A stretch of DNA of 15,440 nt from Chloroflexota bacterium (lineage in GTDB: Bacteria > Chloroflexota > Anaerolineae > Ardenticatenales > Ardenticatenaceae). Location of the stretch: assembly GCA_003520455.1 (NCBI GenBank), contig DOUV01000399.1, positions 1 through 15,440 on the forward strand, read 5' to 3'. The translations under genes and the position numbers were made by a program. Numbering within the stretch: the stretch's first letter is position 1; each line of letters begins with the position of its first letter. Positions 8,073-14,839 of the stretch are shown here, piece by piece. The notes under the pieces are model-generated. The model was not told the DNA's origin. It was given only the letters and a program-made list of their open reading frames with translations, and did not search any database.

Positions 8073-8076
8073 ATCT

Positions 8077-8082
8077 ACCTCC
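8077..8082 (-). promoter_or_regulatory. Ribosome binding site GGAGGT deciding the iolA start
   Basis: GGAGGT on the minus strand stands 4 bases before GTG 8070-8072. No comparable site precedes the ATG at 8103-8105, so the GTG start is preferred. Confidence 0.55.
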
Positions 8083-8127
8083 GCGGGCTCTGAGAGCAAC
8101 ACCATGAGGGGGACGGTGGCTAACCAG

Positions 8128-8154
8128 CGGTGCTCGGCCGCAAGACGAGCACCG
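8128..8154. repeat. 9-bp inverted repeat in the iolA leader
   Basis: CGGTGCTCG (8128-8136) and CGAGCACCG (8146-8154) pair perfectly around a 9-base loop. The hairpin lies between the UroD-like relic and iolA. No T-run follows on the minus strand, so it could be an mRNA-stabilising or processing hairpin, an operator, or the remnant of a terminator. Confidence 0.45.
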
Positions 8155-8172
8155 TCGGCTCTGTCGGGACCG

Positions 8173-8271
8173 TCACAAGGGATAGTTGATGACGGAGCCG
8201 ATGTTGGCCGCCGGCGGCCAATCCATCGGCTCGCCCCGCAGCGCCGCCATGAAGCGTTGCTTCGAAGTCAT
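8173..8271 (-). pseudogene. 5' stub of a uroporphyrinogen-decarboxylase-family (MtaA/CmuA-like) gene
   Basis: A 32-codon frame starts at ATG 8269-8271, overlapping the dehydrogenase stop as ATGA, and ends at TGA 8173-8175. Its peptide begins [20 protein letters not shown]. That matches the characteristic N-terminus of UroD-superfamily proteins (MTxKERxLAALxGExPDRxP), after which AANIGS fits the next conserved stretch. A full member has about 340 residues, so more than 90% is lost. The abrupt end just 100 bp before iolA indicates a large deletion. An ATG at 8278-8280 could also have served. Members near catabolic genes are often corrinoid-dependent methyltransferases or of unknown role. The match is short but distinctive. 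Confidence 0.55.
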
Positions 8272-9272
8272 GCGTTCCATTCTCGGACCTCCCCTTCAGG
8301 TCTTCCGCTCACTGGCCAGACTTCCTCATTGACGAGATAAGGTGGGCGCTCGCCGCGTAGAACCTGCAACACCTGTGTGATCGCCGTGTTCCATAGGCGG
8401 TCCTTACTTGCTAAAGTCGCTCCGCCGATGTGGGGGGTACAGATGACGTCCTCGCGCTGTAAGAGAGGGTTGCTCGGGCCGGGCGGCTCGGGATCGAATA
8501 CATCCAGTCCGGCTCCCTGTAAACGGCCGCTTTCCAGAGCGTCGAGCAATGCGGCCTCGTCCACCAGCCCGCCCCGTGCGGTGTTGATGAGAAAGGCGCC
8601 GGGCTTTAGTTGGGCCAATCGCTGGGCGTTCATCAGGTGGCGAGTCTCGGGGGTCAGGGGAACGTGCAGCGAAACGATGTCAGAGGTCTGCAACATCGCA
8701 TCCAATGTCGACGCCGGTTCGATACCAAGGTTGACAACCTGCTCAGCCGGAACGTAAGGATCAAAGCCCACGACGTGCGTACCGAGCGCGAGTGCGATCT
8801 TCGCCACGTGGCGCCCGATCCGACCGAGCCCGACCAGCCCGAGGTGGAGGCCGTGGATTTCGGCACCTCTGTAGTTACCAAAGAAGTCAATCTTTTCACC
8901 GCGTCGCAACTGCCGCTCGCACTCTTTGAGCCGCTTGAGGCAGGCCAGCATGAGAGTGACGGCGTGCTCGGCCGTCGAGATCGTTGGGGCGTCGGGCGCG
9001 TAGCAGACGGCGATGCCCCGCGCCGTGGCGTCCGCGATGCAGACATTGTCAAGACCGATGCCAGTGCGAGCGATGACGCGCAAGGTCGGGGCTTGATCCA
9101 TCAAAGCGCCATCATAGCGCACCTGCGATGAGGCGATGATTCCATGGGCCTCCCGCAGCGCGACGAGCGGCGCCTCGGGCGTTGCGGAGGCTGGGCCAAC
9201 GGGCAAGGCGACACCATCGAGAAGATGGGCATACTCCACGGGAAGCGGACGTTCGAACCAGATTCGGTACAT
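8268..9272 (-). CDS. D-isomer-specific 2-hydroxyacid dehydrogenase
   Basis: The 334-residue protein has the split catalytic and Rossmann domains of the D-2-hydroxyacid dehydrogenase family (phosphoglycerate, hydroxypyruvate and glyoxylate reductases). The nucleotide-binding GLGRIG is at residues 148-153, with Asp171 about 20 residues on (FDPY), which favours NAD over NADP. The catalytic triad is Arg233 in NTARGGLVDE, Glu262 in FDPEPP and His281 in CTPHIGG. RTGIGLDNV and APTISTAEHAVTLML are also typical. No regulatory ACT domain follows, so it resembles hydroxypyruvate/glyoxylate reductases more than long SerA. Together with the Hyi-like isomerase, a role in hydroxypyruvate or tartronate-semialdehyde reduction is a fair guess. 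ATG 9270-9272 lies 25 bp after a relic of a gene of the same family. Confidence 0.88.
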   Translation of the reverse strand: MYRIWFERPLPVEYAHLLDGVALPVGPASATPEAPLVALREAHGIIASSQVRYDGALMDQAPTLRVIARTGIGLDNVCIADATARGIAVCYAPDAPTISTAEHAVTLMLACLKRLKECERQLRRGEKIDFFGNYRGAEIHGLHLGLVGLGRIGRHVAKIALALGTHVVGFDPYVPAEQVVNLGIEPASTLDAMLQTSDIVSLHVPLTPETRHLMNAQRLAQLKPGAFLINTARGGLVDEAALLDALESGRLQGAGLDVFDPEPPGPSNPLLQREDVICTPHIGGATLASKDRLWNTAITQVLQVLRGERPPYLVNEEVWPVSGRPEGEVREWNA

Positions 9273-9297
9273 GCCCGTTTACTCCAATGCTGTGATT

Positions 9298-9504
9298 TTA
9301 TAGAGGGGTGGTTGACCCGTGCGCATCGCGCACCATTCTCAGCCACGGTCCCGGCGCGCCGCCGCGACGCGGCTTGCCAGTCAGCGGTCCATGGAGCGCG
9401 AGGGAATCCGCCTCCGCCAGGACCTGGTCTGGCTGCGAGGGTCCACCGAAATACTCGACATGCGGGTCATCGAGCACGGCTTGAGAGACAAAGAGAACTT
9501 TCAT
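9298..9504 (-). pseudogene. Truncated 2-hydroxyacid-dehydrogenase-like fragment
   Basis: A 68-codon frame from ATG 9502-9504 (AAGGATAACTGTA in front) to TAA 9298-9300 begins MKVLFVSQAVLDDP. It then contains QPDQVLAEADSLALHGPLT, which resembles the LxxxxDIVSLHVPLTPET strand of the D-2-hydroxyacid dehydrogenase family, as in the intact gene just downstream (QTSDIVSLHVPLT). The start of a family member thus appears joined to its middle by deletion, and the remaining residues (GKPRRGGAPGPWL onward) match nothing. It could alternatively be a small unrelated gene. The ribosome binding site and codon use look normal. Confidence 0.4.
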
Positions 9505-9574
9505 TACAGTTATCCTTGTGTCGCCGTGCTTATCTCTCAAACGCTGACAGTCCCGCGGGGGCCGCCTGGACGAG

Positions 9575-9807
9575 CTAGGCGTAATCCGGTCCATAGCCCA
9601 GGAAGGTGAAGCCTGGCGTCTGCTGCTGGCGCAGTTGATCCGGGGTGCCGGCGCCGGTTCTAACCGCGACATTATTCTTGTGACCCACCGCCTGCTCGCG
9701 ATCGAGGGCCGCCTCGATCTCGGGAAACATAAGGGCCAAGGGTTTTCGAGTACGACGGTCTCGTTCAAACAAGACGTGACCGCGATAGTGGTTCGCATCC
9801 AGGTCAT
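9575..9807 (-). pseudogene. Probable aldolase-like relic (HpcH/HpaI C-terminus)
   Basis: A frame ending at 9575-9577 carries PEIEAALDREQAVGHKNN then RTGAGTPDQLRQQQ and GFTFLGYGPDYA. Its layout resembles the last two helices and strand of HpcH/HpaI aldolases: a helix preceding a short hydrophobic strand, a G.GTPxQ turn, then GFxFxxxGxD. A plausible start, ATG 9805-9807 with GAGAGAGG in front, lies in a different frame, so a frameshift is needed. Most of the protein is absent. The family is not certain. Confidence 0.35.
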
Positions 9808-9834
9808 TACTGCCTCTCTCGCCAGGCCTGGAGG

Positions 9835-9942
9835 TCACTCTCGCGCGATTTGACTGGCCTTCTCGTGTGAGACGGGTGATGCATCGCCTTCCAGCGGTGC
9901 CTTCAACGGCACTCCAGGATAGTGGCGTGCGATGAGCATCAT
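9835..9942 (-). pseudogene. C-terminal stub of an NAD-dependent epimerase/dehydratase
   Basis: A 35-codon frame (9942 to TGA 9835-9837) reads ARHYPGVPLKAPLEGDASPV then SHEKASQIARE. The YPGVPL...GDxSPVSxEKAxxL pattern resembles the C-terminus of extended-SDR epimerases, where a KARRLLGW-like helix follows a short proline-rich strand. Only the tail survives. The downstream aldolase-like relic begins about 30 bp later. The match is short and unverified. Confidence 0.35.
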
Positions 9943-10017
9943 TGATTTTTCGGTTGAAGAGGATTACAGTTCGCACGCGCGAAGCACGTACAAACTATAA
10001 CTTTCCCGAACTTTGTA

Positions 10018-10791
10018 TCAGGAGAAGATCTCGCGAAAGCGAGTCATCGCCTGATAGTCATCGTTCAAGGGATAGGCCTCCAATCCGATGGCACCCTGGT
10101 AACCCACCTCGCGCAGTGCCTGGGCCACCCGGGGGTAATTGATCTCACCCGTCCCGGGCTCATGACGGCCAGGAACGTCCGACACGTGAACATACCCAAT
10201 GAACTTGTGGTAGTCTTGGATCGTCTGGATCAGATTCCCTTCCTCGATCTGTGTGTGGTAGACGTCGAAGAGGAGCCGGATGCGCGGGCTGCCAACCTCC
10301 GCAATCAATCGCACCACATCCTCGACGCGTGGCAAGGGGTAGCCGGCATGCTCGACCTTGGTGTTCAACTGCTCCAGGTGGTAGACAACGTTATGTTTTT
10401 CGGCCAACTCGGCCACCCGGCACAGCCCCTTGTAGGCCGTAATCCACCTGGTTGCCGGATGGCTCGCGATCGGATGGATGACCTTCCCCTCGTAGCTCAA
10501 CGCGCCGGTCGAGATGAACAACTCCCGGCACTGCAACCGCTCGGCAATGGCCAGAGACTGCTCGACTCCGCGCAGAAACGTCGCCAGTGCGTCCGGATGG
10601 ACGAGGCTGCCGTCGAGATAGCCGGTGAACGCACTCATGCGGACGTCCGGATCGACCGCGATGGCGTCGATGTTGCGGCCGGGCCAGCCCCAAAACTCGA
10701 CCCAAAAGCCCGCTCTGGCAATCTCCTTGACGCGCGTCTCGAAGGGCAGACTCTGAAAGACCGTGTCGGCACAGACTGATAGACGAAACAT
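10018..10791 (-). CDS. hyi: Hydroxypyruvate isomerase-like TIM-barrel protein
   Basis: The 257-residue protein matches the Hyi/OtnI branch of the xylose-isomerase-like TIM barrels. Family-typical blocks are HLEQLNTKVEHAGY, LLFDVYHTQIEEGNLIQTI and VHVSDVPGRHEPGTGEINYP. Metal ligands correspond to Glu140, Asp176, His202 (Gln in E. coli Hyi) and Glu238. Hyi interconverts hydroxypyruvate and tartronate semialdehyde; OtnI acts on 2-oxo-tetronate. The His-for-Gln change may mark a different substrate. The ATG is preceded by GAGAGGAAAGTAGT, and the gene is 20 bp from the upstream 3-epimerase, so they are clearly co-transcribed. Function fits with the downstream hydroxyacid dehydrogenase. Confidence 0.8.
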   Translation of the reverse strand: MFRLSVCADTVFQSLPFETRVKEIARAGFWVEFWGWPGRNIDAIAVDPDVRMSAFTGYLDGSLVHPDALATFLRGVEQSLAIAERLQCRELFISTGALSYEGKVIHPIASHPATRWITAYKGLCRVAELAEKHNVVYHLEQLNTKVEHAGYPLPRVEDVVRLIAEVGSPRIRLLFDVYHTQIEEGNLIQTIQDYHKFIGYVHVSDVPGRHEPGTGEINYPRVAQALREVGYQGAIGLEAYPLNDDYQAMTRFREIFS

Positions 10792-10811
10792 ACTACTTTC
10801 CTCTCATCCGT

Positions 10812-11675
10812 TCAGATTGCGCCGCGAGCGCGCATCAAACTCTGCAGGAACGCTCGCCCCTCGCTGGCGAGTTCGGTCAGATCGGGCGCAAGCGGACGCC
10901 AAATGTGCACCGCCCGCGCCAGCCATTCCACTTGCGTGCTGAAGCCCTCGATGACGATCCAGCCCTGATAGTCAATTCGGTGGAGCGCGTCCACGACACC
11001 GGCCCAGTCGACACTCCCGGAGCCAGGGGTACCGCGGTCGCCTTCGATGGCATGGAAATGATACAGATGCTTCCCCGTTCGTTGAATAGCCGCGCCCATT
11101 GCCTTTTCTTCGATGTGCATGTGGAAGGTGTCCAACAGCAAACCGAAAGCCGGGCGATCGACGGCTGCCACGAGCTGGAGGCCCTCCTCAGCCGTGTTGA
11201 CGAAACTGGACTCGTAGCGGTTGAGGACCTCGAGCGCCAGCCGAATCCCGTGATCGGCGGCGTACTCGGCCACCGGGCGCAGGCTCTCGACGGCACGGTC
11301 AAAATCGTGCTGTCGCTGATCGGCATCGGGGAGCCACAGGCGGCCGGGCGCACTGCAAATCGGCCCGATCACCCGGTCTGCCCCCAGGCGGACCGCCATG
11401 TCCACGCAGTAGCGCAGGAACGCCTGGCCATTGCGACGGTACTCCGGGTTGGGGTGGATCAGGTCGCGCTCTTCCGGCAGGGCGGTCGAGACGATGGGTG
11501 TTAGACCGGTGCGCCTGAGCGCAGCGGCAACAGCCGGTACATCGAACGAGTCAGGATTCAGGACCGCGACCTCGATTCCCTCAAACCCCAGCCCATGCGC
11601 CTTGTCGATCAGCCCGACGTCGTCGATGCCGATCAGTTCGGCCCACACCCAGGGACTCACCCCGAACTTGATCAT
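10812..11675 (-). CDS. Tagatose/psicose 3-epimerase-like sugar epimerase
   Basis: The 287-residue protein fits the D-tagatose/D-psicose/L-ribulose 3-epimerase group. Glu149 in LALEVLNRYESSFVNTAEEG, Asp182 in LLDTFHMHIEE, His208 in HFHAIEGDRGTPGSG and Glu243 in VIEGF correspond in order and spacing to the Mn-binding Glu-Asp-His-Glu set of the Pseudomonas cichorii enzyme. Such enzymes epimerise C3 of free ketohexoses; the relative IolO of Thermotoga works on 5-keto-L-gluconate in an inositol pathway, so an IolO-like role is possible here. The start is ATG 11673-11675 with AAGGGGAG three bases upstream; a further-upstream in-frame start would add 27 unmatched basic residues. A 152 bp gap to iolE has short GC-rich inverted repeats but no recognisable gene. 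Confidence 0.8.
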   Translation of the reverse strand: MIKFGVSPWVWAELIGIDDVGLIDKAHGLGFEGIEVAVLNPDSFDVPAVAAALRRTGLTPIVSTALPEERDLIHPNPEYRRNGQAFLRYCVDMAVRLGADRVIGPICSAPGRLWLPDADQRQHDFDRAVESLRPVAEYAADHGIRLALEVLNRYESSFVNTAEEGLQLVAAVDRPAFGLLLDTFHMHIEEKAMGAAIQRTGKHLYHFHAIEGDRGTPGSGSVDWAGVVDALHRIDYQGWIVIEGFSTQVEWLARAVHIWRPLAPDLTELASEGRAFLQSLMRARGAI

Positions 11676-11827
11676 CTGCTCCCCCTTCGTTCGCGTTCGT
11701 GTCTTTCTCCTCAATCGTACCGGCAGGCGGTGGGGTGCAACGGGGCGCCCCACCACCCATCAGACGGCGCTCTGGACGTCGTGGTGGCAGGCACGGCCAC
11801 CGCGAAAAACGCAGTCCATGGCGCCGC

Positions 11828-12721
11828 TCACCCGATGCCGCTCTCCCGCAGATATTCGCGGGTGCGCCTGGCGATCGGGAAGGGTTGATCGAACGACGAG
11901 ACTGGATACATGTCCTGTTCAACAATCGCCCAGCCATCGAAATCAACCTCTCGCAGCACGTCGCGGAAGGCCAGGAAATCGACGACACCTATCGACGGCT
12001 CAGAGAACATGTTCATCCCAACGGCGGTTGCGAAGGGGATCCCTTCTGTGGTGACCTTCCTCTGCACATCGGGATCGACGCTCTTGAGATGGAGATAGGG
12101 AATTCGCGCGTGGTGCCGTCGCATGAAGCTGACGGGGTCGCCGCCGCGGTAGGCGTGGTGGCCGGTATCGAGGCAGAGCGAGACGCGATCAGGGTCGGTC
12201 TGCTCCAGAAATGCCTCAATCTGATTCTCGTACTCGACGTGGGTATCGGTGTGAGGGTGGAAGACGACTCTCAGGCCGAACTTGTCCTGCGCGATATCGG
12301 CCACCTTGTGCGTCGTATCGATCAGCCGTTTCCAACTGCTCTCGTCGAGTCTGGCAGGCCTGGTGAGCGCGCCCGTCCAGAGGTTGGTGTAGGTATCGTC
12401 GATGAGCACGAGGAACCTGGCGCCCAAGGCCGCCAGCAATTCACCGGCGCCCAGCACCTGCCGCTCCACCTCCGGCCAGTACTCCGGATCCTCCAGATGG
12501 GCCATGGCAAACGTCCCCGACACCTTCAGGCCGCGCTTTTCGAGTTCGGCTCGCAAGGTAGGCAGATCTGTGGGAAGATAGCCGTACGGCCCCAGTTCAG
12601 TCCATTCGTAGCCGGCCGCGGCGATTTCATCCAGAAAGCGCTGCCAGGGCGTCTGCCTGGGATCGTCGGGGAACCAGACGCCCCAGGAGTCTGGTGCACT
12701 GCCGATTCTCACGTTCATCAT
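11828..12721 (-). CDS. iolE: Inosose dehydratase-like protein
   Basis: The 297-residue TIM barrel matches IolE, 2-keto-myo-inositol dehydratase, which makes 3D-trihydroxycyclohexane-1,2-dione, the substrate of IolD. The N-terminal signature GSAPDSWGVWFPDDPRQ and the TELGPYGYLPTD block are characteristic. Further motifs are VFHPHTDTHVEY, CLDTGHHAYRGGDP and YLHLKSVDP, which carry probable metal-binding His, Asp and Glu, plus a final EQD. The start is ATG 12719-12721 (MMNVRIGS) with AAGGAACGAGG just before; an in-frame start 17 codons upstream falls in the AT-rich gap and is not supported. It lies downstream of iolD, so the two catalytic steps are adjacent. Confidence 0.88.
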   Translation of the reverse strand: MMNVRIGSAPDSWGVWFPDDPRQTPWQRFLDEIAAAGYEWTELGPYGYLPTDLPTLRAELEKRGLKVSGTFAMAHLEDPEYWPEVERQVLGAGELLAALGARFLVLIDDTYTNLWTGALTRPARLDESSWKRLIDTTHKVADIAQDKFGLRVVFHPHTDTHVEYENQIEAFLEQTDPDRVSLCLDTGHHAYRGGDPVSFMRRHHARIPYLHLKSVDPDVQRKVTTEGIPFATAVGMNMFSEPSIGVVDFLAFRDVLREVDFDGWAIVEQDMYPVSSFDQPFPIARRTREYLRESGIG

Positions 12722-12789
12722 CCTCGTTCCTTGCGGACAACGGTTCAGTAACTCATTACCCGACGCCAACACTTAAGGATTTTGTTATT

Positions 12790-12854
12790 GCCGCGCATTA
12801 CACGAATTCCACAGATCTGTGTTCCTTTTCGTATCAATTCGTGCAATTCGTGGC
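12790..12854. repeat. 65-bp imperfect palindrome with ACGAATT arms
   Basis: Left arm GCCGCGCATTACACGAATT (12790-12808) and right arm AATTCGTGCAATTCGTGGC (12836-12854) pair at 16 of 19 positions. The spacer contains the perfect palindrome CACAGATCTGTG (12810-12821). The right arm also holds a tandem AATTCGTG. The element sits in the AT-rich 174 bp gap between iolD and iolE and stands out from the GC-rich surroundings. Similar ACGAATT/AATTCGT palindromes are, from memory, common dispersed intergenic repeats in Chloroflexota and other environmental genomes. It could instead be an operator. No transposase is present. Confidence 0.65.
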
Positions 12855-12895
12855 TGAAAATTTATTCCTTATCAGGAGATGTCGGGTAGCAAGGT

Positions 12896-14788
12896 TCAGT
12901 AATACAAGCGCTGGCGTTGGCGAGCTTCTTCATAGGCGGCCCGCAGTTGCTGGGTGACCGGATCGCCGGTGACCTCAGCGGCGGGAATGTCCCACCAGAC
13001 GTCTGATCCCGGCAGACGGCGATACGGCTCCGTCTCCACCACGATAACACAGGGCCGGCGCGCCTCACGCGCCTCGCGCAAGGCGCTGCGCAAGGCGTCC
13101 GGAGTGGTGACGTGCCAGGCTCGGGCGCCCATGCTCTCCGCGTTTTTGGCAAAATCGATCTTCAGGAAGGCACCATCCAGGCGGTTCGAGGCGGGGTCGC
13201 GCGAGCGGAACTCGTTGCCGAAACTGTGCCCGACGTGGGCCTTCTGATGCCCGTGGATGGATTGGTAGCCATGATTCTCCGACAGTACCACGGTGATTTT
13301 CAGCCCCTCCTGGACGGCTGTCACCAGCTCCATCGGGTTCATTAGATAGTTGCCATCGCCCAGGAGACAGTAGACCTCACCCTCCGGCTGGGCCAGGCGC
13401 ACCCCGAGACTGGCGGGAATGTCGTAGCCCATGCAGGAATTCCCGAACTCGAGGTGGCAGGTCGTGCCGCCGCTGACGTCCCAGACCTGTTGCAGGTCGC
13501 CAACCGGTGTGCCCGCGGCCGAGACGACGGTATCGCCGGCCCGTGCCTGCTCGTTGAGCACCCCGATCAGTTGCCCCTGGCTCATGGCCTCGCCGGGAAC
13601 TTGCTGGTAGACCTCTTCCCGCAGCTGCCGGAGCCGCTGCTCGTTGATGTCCGCAACCTCCTGGAGATATGCCGAGTTAGGCGTGACGCCCGCCGCCTCG
13701 GCGGCCTGGATCAGCGCGCGCAACGCCTCCCGCGCATCGGCCACAATCGGTAGGGCGCCCTGTTTGTGGGCATCGTGGCTGGTCACATTGATGTTGATGA
13801 ACTTCACATCCGGATGCTGGAAGGCCGACTGTGAGCCCGTGGCAAAGTCCGTGAGGCGCGTGCCCACGCAGATGACCAGGTCTGCTTCGCGCGCAATCTT
13901 CCCGGCCGCCGGTGAGCCCGTGACGCCGCTGCCACCCAGCACCAGCGCCGAGGCGGTTCGAATCGCGCCCTTGCCACCGAAGGTTTCAGCGACGGGGATG
14001 CCGAAGCGCTCGGAGAAGCTCTGCAGTTCCTCCCACGCCTCAGAGTAGTGGACGCCGCCGCCGGCAATGATCATCGGTCGCCTGGCCTCCTTGAGCAGCT
14101 CCCCGGCCTCTTGAACCCGTCGCGGGTCCGGCAACCGCCGCTCCACCCGCCAGACGCGGCGCTCAAAGAAGTGGGCCGGGTAGTCGTAGGCGTGGGTTTG
14201 CACGTCTTGCGGCAGGGACAGCGTCACGGCCCCGGTCTCGACGGGATCGGTGAGCACGCGCATGGCCTCCGGCAGCGCCGTGAGCAGTTGCTCGGGGCGG
14301 GAGATGCGGTCGAAGAAGCGGCTGACGACCCGGAAACAATCGTTCACGCTCACGTCGGCCGAGACCGGGTGTTCGAGTTGCTGCAAGACCGGACCCTGGT
14401 AACGGGTGGCGTAGTAGTCGGAAGGGAAGAGCAGCACCGGCAGACGATTGACGGTCGCCGTCGCCGCCCCCGTGATCATGTTCGTGGCCCCAGGCCCGAT
14501 CGACGAGGTACAGGCCAGGGTGGCCAGCCGGCGGTTGGCCTTGGCGAATCCGCTCGCCGTGTGGACCATCGATTGCTCATTGCAGGGTTGGTAATACGGC
14601 AACTCCTGGCCGTATTCGATCAGTGCCTGGCTCACTCCGGAGACGTTGCCGTGACCAAAAATTCCGAACATGGCGGGAATCAGGCGGCGCGTCACCCCAT
14701 CACGCTCGCTGTACTGGGCTTGCAGGTACTTCACCAGGGCCTGCGCCGTTGTCAGCCGTGCAATTCCTCGGCCGTTTGATCCTGACAT
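12896..14788 (-). CDS. iolD: 3D-(3,5/4)-trihydroxycyclohexane-1,2-dione hydrolase
   Basis: The 630-residue thiamine-diphosphate enzyme matches IolD in length and along its whole extent. It opens the inositol-derived dione ring to 5-deoxy-D-glucuronate. The N-terminal PYR domain carries the cofactor-activating Glu71 in PCNEQSMVHTASGFAKA, followed by TSSIGPGATNM and RLPVLLFPSDYY. A central domain has GGGVHYSEAWEEL. The C-terminal PP domain has the ThDP motif beginning GDGNYLMN at about residue 477 and closing near VVLSENHGYQSIHGHQ. The start is ATG 14786-14788, with AAAGGAG 10 bases upstream; an upstream start at 14827 adds 13 residues that lie in the relic. It is the first intact gene of the cluster, just downstream of a broken metallohydrolase gene. 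Confidence 0.93.
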   Translation of the reverse strand: MSGSNGRGIARLTTAQALVKYLQAQYSERDGVTRRLIPAMFGIFGHGNVSGVSQALIEYGQELPYYQPCNEQSMVHTASGFAKANRRLATLACTSSIGPGATNMITGAATATVNRLPVLLFPSDYYATRYQGPVLQQLEHPVSADVSVNDCFRVVSRFFDRISRPEQLLTALPEAMRVLTDPVETGAVTLSLPQDVQTHAYDYPAHFFERRVWRVERRLPDPRRVQEAGELLKEARRPMIIAGGGVHYSEAWEELQSFSERFGIPVAETFGGKGAIRTASALVLGGSGVTGSPAAGKIAREADLVICVGTRLTDFATGSQSAFQHPDVKFININVTSHDAHKQGALPIVADAREALRALIQAAEAAGVTPNSAYLQEVADINEQRLRQLREEVYQQVPGEAMSQGQLIGVLNEQARAGDTVVSAAGTPVGDLQQVWDVSGGTTCHLEFGNSCMGYDIPASLGVRLAQPEGEVYCLLGDGNYLMNPMELVTAVQEGLKITVVLSENHGYQSIHGHQKAHVGHSFGNEFRSRDPASNRLDGAFLKIDFAKNAESMGARAWHVTTPDALRSALREAREARRPCVIVVETEPYRRLPGSDVWWDIPAAEVTGDPVTQQLRAAYEEARQRQRLYY

Positions 14789-14798
14789 TTGTCGATTT

Positions 14799-14805
14799 CT
14801 CCTTT
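14799..14805 (-). promoter_or_regulatory. Ribosome binding site AAAGGAG for iolD
   Basis: AAAGGAG on the minus strand lies 10 bases before ATG 14786-14788. It supports that start over the one 13 codons upstream. Confidence 0.55.
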
Positions 14806-14839
14806 CCGTGGAGTGAGGCGAATTCAACTCGGCGTCGCC

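Noticed and set aside
11676..11827. Short GC-rich inverted repeats (such as GGTGGC/GCCACC) between iolE and the 3-epimerase gene
   Set aside because: Stems of 6-7 bp are expected by chance at this base composition and no T-run follows, so I do not call a terminator or riboswitch.
11699..12751. A 350-codon open frame on the plus strand
   Set aside because: It is the antisense shadow of iolE and extends into its AT-rich upstream gap.
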